NCBI RefSeq assembly: GCF_024323335.1
Contig: NC_066580.1
Coordinates: 440,157,351-440,221,350, forward strand
Reading direction: 5' to 3'
Source: Lathyrus oleraceus
Taxonomy: Eukaryota; Streptophyta; Magnoliopsida; Fabales; Fabaceae
DNA: 64,000 bases
The notes under the pieces: model-generated
Database searches by the model: none
What the model was told of the DNA's origin: nothing
The model's input: the letters and a program-made list of their open reading frames with translations, nothing else
Translations under genes and position numbers: made by a program
Shown: in pieces, positions 47,944-59,877 of the stretch
How positions within the stretch are numbered: position 1 is the first letter of the stretch
Layout of the letters: every line of letters begins with the position of its first letter

Positions 47944-49840
47944 AATATTCTTGAACCGAGAGAGTTAGAATGGTATGTACGCCATTCGTGGTCTAGAGGT
48001 GGAAGATTATTGAACACTTAGAATGCCCCAAAAATTTGCACTTGTTAATTAGTCTTGATGGAGATGGGCTTAAAGATGCCATCCAGGAAGTTTGATGATG
48101 AGAGCTTCAGAGTGCGTCGTACGCTGCTGAGGATAAAGGATCAGAATGGACCATTCGCTAGCTCGTATCTGAATAGCAGAATGAGTTGTCCATTAGGCGG
48201 GTGACTTCACTGGGGATGAAAGATCAGAATGGATCGTACGCTAGATCGTATCTGAGTTGCAGAATGAGCCGTCCATTAGGCTGTATCTGAGGAAGTGAGG
48301 ATCAGAATGGATCGTACGCTAGATCGTATCTCAGGAATGAAGATCAGAATGGATCGTACGTTAGATCGTATCTGAGTTGCAGAATGAGCCGTACGTTAGG
48401 CTGTATCTGACAACAAGCAGTCGTACACTAGACTACACCTCGGAATGTACCGTACGCTAGGTAGTATCTGAGGAAGGAAGATCAGAACGGATCGTACGTT
48501 AGATCGTATCTGAGTTGCAGAATGAGCCGTACGTTAGGCTGTATCTGACAAAAATTAGTCGTACGTTAGACTACACCTCGGAATGTACCGTACGCTAGGT
48601 AGTATTTGAGGGAAGAAGATCCAAATGGGTCATACGCTAGACCGTATCTGAGTTACAGAATGAGTCGTACGTTAGGCTGTATCTGACAAAAAGTAGTCGT
48701 ACGTTAGACTACACCTCGGAATGTACCGTACGCTAGGTAGTATCTGAGGGAAGAAGATCCAAATGGGTCGTACGCTAGACCGTATTGAAGTAGTTGAAGG
48801 AAACATATGTTGGGCTGAATCAGAATGAACCGTACGTTAGGCTGTATCTGATAATATTTGTATATGTTGTATTGGCAATAAATGTCTGGGATGGGCTTAA
48901 AGATGCCATCATTAGGAGGATATCAGAATGCTTGTCCGAATGAACGTTCATATGGATTATATCTGAAAGATGTATTTGAATCTTGAATGTAATCGATAAA
49001 GATGTCCGTCTGAATGGGTCTTTATTTTGACTGTATCAGGAGGATAATTAACTTGGAACATAAAGTTAGCTTCATGCCATGTCATGATGCATGAGATGTT
49101 TTATGCTTTCGAAAATAAACGCGAACATTGTATGCATGTGTATGCTGTGAAATGATGTAATGAATGAATTATGCGTCTGAAAAGTTCTTCCAGGGGAAAA
49201 TAAATCCCAATATTCTGGTTGGAGATACTTGTATTGATGACCCTTTCTTAGCTGGGGATACTTGATTTCTGTCTGATGATAGAAATATTCAACATAGCCT
49301 GGATGGGGGATAGAAGAGATGACCAGTCTGTCTGGTGATGCCGACCTCTTCTGGGAAATAGCTGGTTTTTGTTGGGGGATAGAATTAGCAATCGGACTCA
49401 TTGGAACGCATGGTTAAACCTTCTCCTCGATCCTGAAGTCTTTTAGTAACTGCTATTGCTATTTCATGCATGTATTTTCGATAAACATCAATCATATTCA
49501 AATGCATATATCAATTCAAACTAAATCAATGGACGTTTATGCAAACAAAACAAAGAAAGTAAAACAAAAGCATTTTTTTGGAAATAAAACTGTATTGATT
49601 TTGAAAGAGGGCCTATAAACAGGCAATTGGCGTACAAGGAGACAGAAATCCTAGTAAGAGGAGATTGTCAAGAAAACAAAGAGAAAGCTATGCAGAAAAA
49701 GTCCCATCGATTTTAATTCCACTACTGTCATTATGTCTTCAAGCCTCTCATCTCCTGTTGTCGGATAAAAGTGATTAGCTTGTTCAGTCCTTTGAACTTG
49801 GATGAAGCCACCTGAGAACGGGACATAGTCATACCCTTTA
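47944..49840 (-). repeat. 3' UTR of element D
   Basis: 48110-48860 is a tandem array with a higher-order period of about 130-135 bases. It is built from four kinds of small hairpin with a constant GTACG(C/T)TA loop. 48870-49840 holds no gene; a few CTGGGGA words occur near 49200-49380, weaker than in A-C. Confidence 0.8.
48175..48860 (-). repeat. Covarying hairpin array in the 3' UTR of D
   Basis: About a dozen units of the form arm-GTACG(C/T)TA-arm'. Arm pairs are GATC/GATC, AGCC/GGCT, TAGTC/GACTA, TACC/GGTA and GGTC/GACC. Arms differ between unit types but stay complementary; a few decayed units lose one pair. Confidence 0.6.
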
Positions 49841-49849
49841 ATCCCTAAT

Positions 49850-50032
49850 TTTTGCCTGGACCGCCTTTTCAGGTTTTCAGTCCACCAGGATACCCTTTTT
49901 TGCCCTAGCCGCCTTTTCAGGTTTTTGACTTGCCGGGTGTACATTTTTATATGTTTATCCCTAATTTTTGCCCGAACCCTTTTGGTTCGCCGGGATGCCC
50001 TTACTTTTGCCTAGGTACGTCGACCTAGCGGG
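49850..50032 (-). other. Post-pol RNA hairpin array of element D
   Basis: TGGAC/GTCCA (49857-49861 with 49880-49884) enclosing sense CCT-GAAA-AGG; a second inner CCT-GAAA-AGG at 49912-49921 whose outer arms have decayed; CGAACC/GGTTCG (49973-49978 with 49984-49989); and CTAGGT-acgtcg-ACCTAG (50011-50028), ten bases from the pol stop. Confidence 0.55.
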
Positions 50033-50038
50033 TCTCTT

Positions 50039-53000
50039 TTATGCGTAGTATCTTTTAACTATGTCCGCGTTCACGGGATGCGGGAAGTCTTCGCCATCCA
50101 TTGTAGCAAGTATCATGGCTCCACCAGAGAATACCTTCTTAACTACAAATGGCCCTTCGTATGTGGGAGTCCATTTGCCTCTGGGATCACCTTGTGGTAG
50201 AATGATACGCTTGATCACCAAGTCGCCAATTTGATACACCTGTCTCTTGACCTTTTTATTAAACGCCTGGGTCATGCGCTTCTGATATATCTGCCCATGA
50301 CAAACAGCCGCAAGTCTCTTTTCATCAATCAAATTTATCTGATCGAGTCGAGTCTGAACCCATTCATCCTCGTCTAAACCTGCCTCTTTCATAATTCTTA
50401 GAGAGGGAATCTGAACTTCCACTGGTAAAACGTCTTCCATTCCGTAGACCAAAGAGAAAGGAGTTGCCCCTGTCGAAGTGCGTACTGAAGTGCGATAACC
50501 ATGAAGGGCAAAGGGTAACATCTCATGCCAGTCTTTGTATGTTACTGTCATTTTTTGTATGATCTTCTTAATATTCTTATTAGCAGCTTCCACGGCGCCA
50601 TTCATCTTTGGCCGGTACGGAGAAGAGTTATGGTGTCTTATTTTGAACTGCGTGCAGAGTTCAGTAATCATCTTGTTGTTCAAATTAGTACCATTATCAG
50701 TGATAACTCTTTCGGGGATGCCATACCGACAAATGAGACTATTCTTGATGAACCGTGCCACCACATTCTTGGTGACAGAAGCAAATGAGGCTGCCTCTAC
50801 CCACTTTGTAAAATAATCAATAGCAACAAGAATGAAACGATGTCCATTAGAAGCATTAGGTTTAATCTCTCCAATCATATCAATGCCCCACATTGCAAAG
50901 GGCCAAGGGGCTGTCAACACATTTAATGGAGCAGGAGGCACATGTACTTTATCCGCATAGATCTGGCACTTGTGACAAGTTCTGGAATGATGGTGGCAAT
51001 CAGCTTCCATGGTAGACCAATAATACCCTGATCTCAGAATCTTCTTGGCCATTGTATGTCCACTAGAATGAGTCCCAAAAATACCGTCATGCATGTCTTC
51101 CATAATCTTTTCTGCTTCCTTTTTATCCACACAGCGAAGCAAAGTCGAATCATGATTACGTTTGTATAATACTCCATTACTCAAAAAGAATTTAGCGGAG
51201 AATTTCCTCAGAAATTTTCTGTCATTGATGGATGCCTCTTCAGGGTATTCCTGAGTTTCTAAATATCTTTTTACTTCGTGGAACCAAGGTTTCTCTTCTA
51301 CTCCATTAATATTAAGTTCATAACAATATGCTGGTTCATCTAATCGTTCAATGGTGATCATGGGAGCTTCATTGTCCCATCTGACTCTAAACATAGATGA
51401 CATGGTAGCCAATGCGTCCGCCAACTGATTCTCTTCTCGTGGAATATGTTCGAATGTAATCTCTTCAAAGTATGGGATTAATGTCAACACTCGCTCTCGA
51501 TAAGGGATGAGATTCGGATGTTTAGTGTCCCATTCTCCTTTGATCTGACTGATTACCAATGCCGAGTCTCCGTACACACTCGAAAACTTGATTCTTAGGT
51601 CTATAGCAGCTCTGAGTCCCAAAATACATGCTTCATACTCAGCCATATTATTGGTACAATCAAAACATAGTCTAGCAGTGAAAGGCGTATGGCAACCCTT
51701 GGGGGAAATGATTACAGCACCAACACCATTGCCTAACGCATTAGAAGACCCATCAAAAACCATAGTCCATCGGGATCCCAGTTCGGGTCCTTCATCCGGT
51801 CCAGGTTCTCCATAATCGGGAACAAGCATGATATCCTCATCTGGGAACTCAAAATTCATAGACTGGTAATCATCAACTGCTTGATGAGCCAAATGATCGG
51901 CTAACACGCTTCCTTTGATTGCTTTCTGAGTAGTGTATTGGATATCATACTCTGTTAAAATCATCTGCCACCTTGCTATTCTTCCGGAGAGGGCAGGTTT
52001 CTCAAATATATATTTGATAGGATCCATCTTAGAAATCAATAAAGTGGTATGATTCAACATATACTGTCTTAGTCGGCGAGCAGCCCAGGCCAAAGCACAG
52101 CAAGTTTTCTCGAGCAATGAGTATCTTGTTTCACAGTCGGTAAACTTTTTGCTAAGGTAGTATATGGCATGCTCTTTTCAACCAGACTCGTCATGTTGCC
52201 CCAACACACACCCCATTGAATTTTCTAACACGGTCAAATACATGATTAGAGGTCTTCCTTCAACTGGTGGCATCAGAATCGGAGGTTCCTGGAGATACTT
52301 CTTGATTTTTTTCAAAAGCTTCTTGACATTCATCATTCCATATCATCTCTTGATTTTTCCTCAGTAACTTGAAAATGGGTTTGCAGGTAGCAGTCAAATG
52401 GGAGATAAATCGGGCAATGTAATTCAAGCGCCCCAAGAAACCTCTGACTTCTTTATCTGTACGGGGAACTGGCATTTCTTGAATGGCTCTCACCTTAGCC
52501 GGGTCAACCTCAATTCCTTTACCACTGGCAATAAAGCCCAAGAGTTTACCGGATCTTACTCCAAAGGTGCATTTGTTCGGGTTCAATCTCAACTTGTACC
52601 TCTTCAACCTCTCAAAGAGTTTGTATAAATGATTGAGATGTTCTTCTTCAGTATGAGATCTGGCTATCATGTCATCCACATATACCTCTATTTCATGATG
52701 GATCATATCATGGAACAAAGCCACCATAGCACGCTGGTACGTTGCCCCTGCATTCTTTAAACCGAATGGCATTACTTTGTAACAGAAAGTGCCCCATTGC
52801 ATCACAAACGTAGTTTTCTCCATGTCCTCAGGCACCATCTTAATCTGGTTATAACCTGAGAATCCATCCATGAATGAGAATACCTTGTGTTGAGCGGTGT
52901 TATCTACCAGAACATCAATGTGCGGGAGTGGAAAGTCGTCTTTGGGACTCGCTTTATTCAAATCTCTGTAATCTACACACATTCGCACCTTACCATCCTT

Positions 53001-53511
53001 CTTTGGCACCGGTACCACATTAGCAACCCATTGAGGATAAGAAGTAATAGCCAGAAAACCTGCATCAAATTGTTTCATAACCTCGGCTTTGATTTTCTCA
53101 GACATTTCAGGACGCATGCGACGAACCTTTTGCTTAACAGGACGACAATCTTCCTTCATTGGCAAACGATGCACTACTATATCAGTATCCAGTCCTGGCA
53201 TGTCTTCATATGACCAAGCAAAAATCTCTACATAATCATGTAACATAAGAATCAATCTTTCTTTGACGCTGTTTTCCAAGCCTGCTCCTATTTTGACTTC
53301 TTTCTTGTCTACTTCAGTACCCAGATTTACAATTTCGATTGATTCTTCATGCGACTGTATAGTCTTTTCCTCCTGCTGTAACAGTCTAGCAAGCTCTCCA
53401 GGTACTTCACAATCTTCCTCACTTCCATCCTCGGCTTGGTAGATCGGATTTTCAAAGTCATAACGAACAGTAGCGGAATTATTATCAACAGGATCCATAG
53501 TGGATATGGAT
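50039..53511 (-). pseudogene. Element D pol: RT, RNase H, aRNH, integrase
   Basis: From the acceptor at 53512 the polyprotein has RT (VPVPKKDGKVRMCVDYRDLN and intact YVDDM), RNase H, aRNH (WTMVFDGSSNALGNGVGAV) and integrase with finger CHKCQ, GIDMIG, TDNGTN, NGAVEAANK and the C-terminal end VKRYYA. Two lesions are visible: a frameshift in a T-run at about 52306-52312 near the RT/RNase H border, and a TGA at 52178-52180 in RNase H where B has CGA. Otherwise the 692 codons of the 3' part are open. Confidence 0.94.
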
Positions 53512-53761
53512 CTGCAATTTGTTACGTGAGTGTGTGTAAGAAAGCATAGCTTGTTTGGATGATGACAGGAAAGATAAAGAGCGCAATGTTTGAATGCAAA
53601 AAAAGTCCATTGATTCATTGAATGTGAATATGCTTATGAAAATGACAAAACCCTTAACAAATTAGCTATTGTGCCCCGGGCCTAGACACAATGCTTTAAG
53701 AAGTTCAATTGTAAAAATTAAAAAAAAAAATTGCAACACTAAAATAGACAATAACAATTAC
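53512..53761 (-). other. Intron of element D between gag-pro and RT (250 bp)
   Basis: Donor GA^GTAATTG, overlapping the gag-pro stop (53761-53760); acceptor AATTGCAG^A at 53513-53512. Frames join as in A and B. Confidence 0.78.
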
Positions 53762-56700
53762 TCCTGACTAAAGGAAATCGGGATAGTGTCTTCAGCCTTC
53801 CAATTATTGAGTCCGTCACCAATTGTTGGGAAAATCCAGCTATCCAGGTCGCAGTCGCTGTCAGCATCTTCTACAGCATTAATCTGATTCTTGACCATCT
53901 TTTCAGAGCTAAATCCCAGGCCGAATCTATCAGACTTGTATGGCACATCGATCAGTTGACCCCAGCCAGTACGACCACCATCTTCAACCACGGTTTGAGC
54001 GTCCTTCAGAGAAATCATAGCAGGAGGAACACGAATACCCTTGGGCACACAGGAAGTTGGCTTAAGGACAGGACTAGTCGGAGGAACTACTTCAAATGAC
54101 TGAGAAGGAGTCTCAACGAATTCACCATCCATCTCGACATATCTGAAGGTATGCACACTACTGACAATATACTCGTCTTCCCCACACACAGTGACGATCT
54201 TACCCTCTATTGGATACCTCAGTTTTTGATGGAGAGAAGAAGCTACAACACTTGCCCCATGAATCCAAGGGCGTCCCAGCAAGCAGGAATAGGCAGGACG
54301 AATGTTCATTACGTGAAAGATAGTGTTGAAGACTTGAGGTCCTATCTTGATAGGGAGAACCACTTCGCCGTGGACAACGCTCTTCGCACCATCGTAAGCA
54401 CGCACCACAACGTCACTAGGTTTCAGTTCAATGCTTTTACAGTCAAGTTTATCGAGCACAGCTTTCGGTAGCACGTTCAAAGAAGAGCCATTATCGATCA
54501 ACACATGAGACAAAGTGATCCCCTTACACTCAATGGAGATATGAAGAGCTTTATTGTGATTCTTTCCTGCTGGTGTCAGGTCAGCATCGGAGAAGCCTAG
54601 GCCATTGTCAACAGTTAGGTTAGCAACATAGTTTTCGAACTGATCGACAGATGTCTCCTGAGGTACATGAGCGGTCTTCAAGAATTTTATCAATGCATTG
54701 GCATGAGTTTCAGAGGATAACAACAAGGATAACATCGAGATCTTAGATGGAGTATGCCCCAACTGTTCTACCACATCAAAATCACTCTTGCGGATGATTT
54801 TCAGCACTTCTTCCATTTCTTGTTTGGCAACATCTTCGGTAGTAACTTCGACCGGTGTCTCTGACTGAGAAGGGTTGACTGGTTCCTTTCCTCGAGTTTC
54901 AGGGACGGGAGGTGAGATTTCTGGAGAGAAGATCCTTCCACTTCGAGTAATTTTACTAGTCCCAACAATGCCATTAGGATTAGCAGAATTATCAACTTGC
55001 TTTACGCCATGGATGTAAACATCACCTCCATAATTCCACGGAATAGCTTTGCTTGAGGAATACGGTACTGGGCCAGGTGCAGTAATAATTAGGGGAGCTA
55101 CCTTGGGCTCAGCAGTAATCTTCACAGGCACCCTAGTAGCGGTAATCTTCACTGGAACTTTGGATCTGGCAATCACAGATATTTCTTCAATAGGGTTTTC
55201 CACCTTAGGAATCTTTTCGAAGAGAATTGTATGATCATCCATCAACCGTTGAATACCATTTCTTAACTTCAAGCAATCATTGGGTCGGAGTATACAGAGA
55301 CCGCAATTTTCAACACAATCTGGAAATAAACCAGCTTGCAATAAATTCTTCTTGATGGTCAGGAGAGGAGATGCTAAGTCAGCTACATTAGAAATGTGAG
55401 AATTGTCATCCACAACATTAACAACCTTGTCATGGTTAGGCATAGGTGCAATGATGACATTAGGAGTCTCTGGAGGATCAAATTCAATTTCTCCAGCGTC
55501 GATCATATCCTGAATCTTATTCTTTAACAACCAGCAATCGTTTGTATCATGCCCGGGGCTATCAGAGTGATATACACACCTGGCATTGGGATTATAACGA
55601 GGAGAAGTAGTGTTGACATTTGCAGGAGGGCCTCTGAGGGTAATTAGATTTGCCTTTAGCATACCCTGCAGTGCTTGTGCTAAAGTCATATTGATCTTGG
55701 TAAACTGCCTTCTTGGCCTGTCTTGTCTGTGCTGGAAGTTTTGAGATGGCGGTGCTGCAATCGTAACTGCTCCAATAGCATGGTCACGATTTTTCTTGTT
55801 ATGACCCCTTTGACCGTACACAGCATTTGACTCGTTCCTCCCCTGATAGGACTTTTTGGTGCTTGCAGAGGTAGCCGCCTGTATCTTTCCACTTCGAATT
55901 CCGCTTTCAACACGTTCACCCGTCAATATAAGTTCAGTGAAACCCGATGAAGAACTTTCCAGTAGATGGCTGTAGAATGGGCCAGTCAGTGTACCCATGA
56001 ACATGTCCACTAATTCTCGATCAGTCATAGGGGGTTTGACTCTGCCAGCCAAATCTCTCCATTTTTGAGCATATTCTTTGAAGCTTTCTTTAGATCCCAT
56101 AGTCATATTCTGCAACTATAGCCGAGTAGGCGCTAGTTCAGAATTATACTGGTAGTGCTTGTAGAAAGCTGTCGCTAAATCAGTCCAGGTGCGGATGTTA
56201 GAGCTCTCGAGCTGATAGTACCATTCTAACTGTGTGCCAGACAGACTCTCTTGGAAGAAATGGATCCATAGTTTCCTATCAGTGGTATACGGCTGAATCT
56301 TTCTCACATAAGCTCTCAGATGCATCTGAGGACAAGACGCACCATCATACTTAGTGAAAGCAGGGACCTTGAATTTGCGCGGAATGACCACATCAGAGAC
56401 CAGACCTAAGCCTTCGAAATCCAGACCGGGCACCTTCTGACCCTCCATAGCTAGCATACGTTCTTCCAGCAACTTGTACTTATCATCTTTTGGAGAGTGT
56501 TGTTCATTCTCATAATCTTCATCGTCGTCCTCAGGGTTGAAGAGATCAATATTCTCCTCTTCCGAATCATTCTCTGTCTCCTCTTCTTGATCCTTCGGCA
56601 TTCTAATCTTGACTCCTGCAGCCTGTCCTTTAAGCCTTCTTCCCGGGTTAATGTAACTCACAGCTTTCTTGTCTTTCTTCTTCTCGAGCAAGAGAGCCTT

Positions 56701-56793
56701 CAGTTCCTCCTGCCCCTTGGATAGGTTCAAGATCATCTCCTGGAATTGAGCATTTTGAGTCTGGAGATCTTTGACAGTTTGTTCAAGAGCCAT
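53758..56793 (-). pseudogene. Element D gag-pro
   Basis: The ATG at 56793 begins MALEQTVKDLQTQ, an N-terminal coiled coil followed by an acidic stretch. The gag core has FFQESLSGTQLEWYYQL and ATAFYKHYQYNSELAP. Then come a knuckle CVYHSDSPGHDTNDC, the Cys cluster CVENCGLCILRPNDC and the protease. A TAG at 56116-56118 splits gag from the remaining 785 codons. The protease active site reads IDNGSSLNVLP, with Asn (54490-54492) in place of the usual Thr of DTG, likely to impair activity. LLGRPWIHGASVV follows as in A and B. Confidence 0.92.
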
Positions 56794-56881
56794 CTTTCTG
56801 TTTGCAGGAAAACCGTAAGAACATTGAGCTTTTAGAATACCTGTTATGCAATGTTATGTTATTGTTGAAACAGTTTTTAAG
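56794..56881 (-). other. Remnant of the D leader up to the insertion of E
   Basis: 88 bases ahead of gag, including an acceptor-like TTTTCCTGCAAACAG just before the ATG. The rest of the leader is displaced beyond E. Confidence 0.55.
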
Positions 56882-57730
56882 TGTCGGGTTTTGTTATCGT
56901 ATCCACAGAGATTGTAAGATATCACTGTCGTTCAATGGTTGAATTAATCTTAACTTAATGTAACACTAGGGTTTTGGTTTTAATCAAGTTATCTTGCATA
57001 CAAAGTAATTAATTGCGGTAAAAGTTACGTTTTGATTAATATGAGAAATATTGTCAGAGTTAGGTTTCAATGATTACATTTGCTTTGCATGTATTTGCTC
57101 GGTCAACAATCTTATAAACTCCTTTAGATGATAAATAATTTCACAAAGTCCTCTCAATGCGTTTCTCTCGAACACCCATTGTGAGTTTTGTCATTTTGAT
57201 CCATTGTTTCTCTCAAACACAATCTATCAAAAAGACAACGTTTTGGTTCAACCTTATGGTGAACAAAATCATTCGTTACTATCTCTAGCTAACAAACAAG
57301 TTTGGATGAAAACCTAGGTCAAGAGTCGGTAAACATCTCTCGATCAAATACCAACACAAAGAGTTTTAAATAGAAACAAAGTTTTCATCATATATTTACC
57401 GTTAAAGAGTTTACATATGAGGATCCTTACATTTACACACAAAGCTAGCAATCACCTACATCTAACCTTGACAAATGGAAGACTTAGCTACTCATTTTCA
57501 TGGTAGCTTGGTCGGCAAGTAAGGAAAGAGGGTTGATCAACATCCAAGTTGAATGATCGAAGTTGGATGGGAATCCACCTTCTTTTTGTGGAAGATGGTT
57601 GCTAGATGAAGAGAAATGAAATTAGGGCATCAAAAATCCCTCCAAACAATGCTGTAAAATATCTAAGAGAAAGTACAAAAAATGGAAAAGTTGGTAAAAA
57701 GTGGTTTTTTTCTCAAAAAGTGGCACCTGC

Positions 57731-57738
57731 TACTTATA
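57731..57738 (-). promoter_or_regulatory. TATA box of LTR E
   Basis: Minus TATAAGTA, 22 bases downstream of the first GCTAGGCGAGC word. Confidence 0.55.
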
Positions 57739-57758
57739 GACAAGTGCAGAACTGTCAC

Positions 57759-58135
57759 GTTCGCTAGGCGAGCAGAATGGCTCGCCTAGCGAAGGCCAAA
57801 AATGGGCACAAAATGCCCCTGCGCCCAGAGAAAACTGGGCCTGTGGAACTGTCATGTTCGCCTAGCGAACAGACCTTCGCCTAGCGAAGAACTCGCTTCA
57901 ACCTTCGCCCCAGCGAGGTTGAGAGGTTTTGCTACTGGAATGCTCGCTGGGGACTCGCTAGAGCCTCGCCTAGCGAGCTAGTGCTGGCTGCTCTTTTCAC
58001 CAAAGCAGACTGAATTCGCTGCCACTTCGCCTTCAGTTCGCCTAGCGAATTAATTAACCAATTTACTGGAGCCTTTCGCCAGGAGCTCGCCTAGCGAAGG
58101 TTTTGCTTCGCCACATCCTCGCCTAGCGAGCTGGC
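57759..58135 (-). repeat. CGCTAGGCGAGC word array in the U3 of E
   Basis: At least ten copies in both orientations of TTCGCTAGGCGAGC or close variants. The first two form a perfect 14 bp inverted repeat (57760-57773 with 57780-57793) around a six-base loop. Similar clusters occur in LTR D and twice upstream of the env-position ORF. Confidence 0.75.
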
Positions 58136-58365
58136 AGATAGAATGCTTGTGAACTTGGTTCCTTTGCCAATTTTCTTGTGTCTTCATTTTCAATTAGTTC
58201 ATGCCTTTTCCTGCACAATAACACACAAATCAAAGGCACCAAGCTTGCTTATCAATGTGATGCATTCTATGTAAAATGAATGTGGTTTTGACCACATTAG
58301 CAAGGAATAAGAGTGAAAGATGCCCACATATGATAGCTCAAATAAGCACTTTTGGGCATCTAACA

Positions 58366-58380
58366 ACTCTCCCCAACTAG
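58366..58380 (-). other. Polypurine tract of element E
   Basis: Minus CTAGTTGGGGAGAGT next to the LTR start TGTTAG. Confidence 0.75.
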
Positions 58381-59877
58381 ATTCTTGCTTGTCCTCAAGC
58401 AAAGTATGCCTCTTTGAAGAACAAGAGGATTTGCTTTTAAGAAAACGGTTTCTCCGAAGTTGGATAAACGGCTCAAACACAAGCGAAATCCGCAAATACA
58501 CGTTTCCAACGGTTTTGAATAAAATAATACATAAGAACTAAAACTTAAATAGCAATGCAAAATATTTATCTATCTGCAACAATACTATTCTGAATGAATC
58601 ACCCTATCTCTCCTCTTCGAATAAGGATTGAAGATTTAACGCGTTTGCAACCGCGGGAATAATCTCACTCTCTAACAAATAATGAAGAAATCAAACAGAT
58701 TCATACAATGTCTAACAATTATAAGTTGTACTGTGGAAACAAAAAGATCACTAAGGGCTTTTCGGTTGAAGCTTGGTCGGGTTAACAAACAAGGGTCATT
58801 TCTAAGGCCATTGAAACGAAAGTGCCGATGCAAAAGAGACATTCACAATAATATTCACACTACTCGACTTTGTTTCCTTTGTTTCTTATTTGTAACCTTC
58901 ACAACACATATTCCACAACTCAATTTTTATTTTTCACTATTTTTCTTCCAAGCAAGCATTCATTTTCTATTTTTGTTCTTTTCTTTCACATCAAATATAC
59001 AAAACAGATGTTTATTTTCTACATTTTCTATACATATATTTTTCTATGCTTGCTCGGTTTTTCTTTTCTTTTTCAAGAGTTGTGGAATTTACCGATTCTT
59101 TTTCGTTCTCCCCAACTTATTTCTTCCACAACCTAAGTGAATGCTCTTAACTTCTTACGGCAAAAGAACAATAGACACGATTTTCCGGGTTGTAAAAAAA
59201 AGATTTTTGAGATCCCGCTTTTTTCAAGCCGAGATTCAACTGTTCAGGCTCAAAGGGGTTAACAAATACTCTCTCTGCTCACAGGTAAGTTGTTTTTGGA
59301 TGTAGTTGTGCTCGAAAGAAAACAAGTGCCTTGATCATTTCTAATTGCTTCCACAATTTCACAATAATAACAGACAAATAATGAATCAAATGAATCAACA
59401 AAACTTATTAGACTCCAGCATTTAAGTGTACAATGGAGGTTTCCTCACAATATATGGTTCTAAGTTCTAGATGAAACATTCATTCAATTATGTTGCAAAA
59501 AGACAATATTCTATTTACCAAAAAGAGTAAAGTTCCTAATGCATTCTAAAATTCTAGCCGACGGTAACCATGTACCTTAGCTTCATTCACTTGTTATTCT
59601 TATCATTGCCATCCAAGCTCGGATGCACCTTCATTGGGTACTTCTTGAGGAGCAACCAATCTAGAAGGGTTTGCCACTTATTCAACCAAAAATTTATTAA
59701 ACACACAAAATTAAAAACAAACATAAATATCATTAACTGAAAAGTAAAATTTTGTTCGTGGGGGACAAAACACCCCAATAGTACAACCCATGGTCAAAAT
59801 ACAAAATTCAAAAGTACAAATAAAAATGCCATAATAAAAACTGAAATACAAAAACAAAAACTTAACCCACAAAGGGC
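58381..59877 (-). other. Non-coding 3' region of element E
   Basis: About 1.5 kb, AT-rich with long pyrimidine runs (58880-59110 on the plus strand). Plus-strand frames of up to 152 codons consist mostly of Phe, Leu and Ser from those runs and are rejected. I see no other feature. Confidence 0.6.

Larger units (their letters stand above)
46009..56881 (-). mobile_element. Element D: Ogre-related retrotransposon (5' end outside the window)
   Basis: The 3' LTR, 3' UTR, pol, intron and gag-pro are in Ogre order but the LTR is only 1.9 kb. D is inserted into C's aRNH and its own leader is broken at 56881/56882 by E. Its 5' LTR, PBS and any ORF1 would lie beyond 64000. Confidence 0.88.
56882..58365 (-). 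repeat. 3' LTR of element E
   Basis: 1484 bp, from TGTCGGGTTTTG to ...CATCTAACA. The right end is fixed by the adjoining polypurine tract. The left end is the TG next to D's leader, and its exact base cannot be confirmed without the other LTR. It has a TATA box at 57731-57738 and a dense GCTAGGCGAGC array at 57759-58135. Confidence 0.8.

Noticed and set aside
58682..59140. 152-codon plus-strand ORF rich in Phe and Leu
   Set aside because: It is produced by pyrimidine runs in the 3' region of E, with no motif and no conservation visible.
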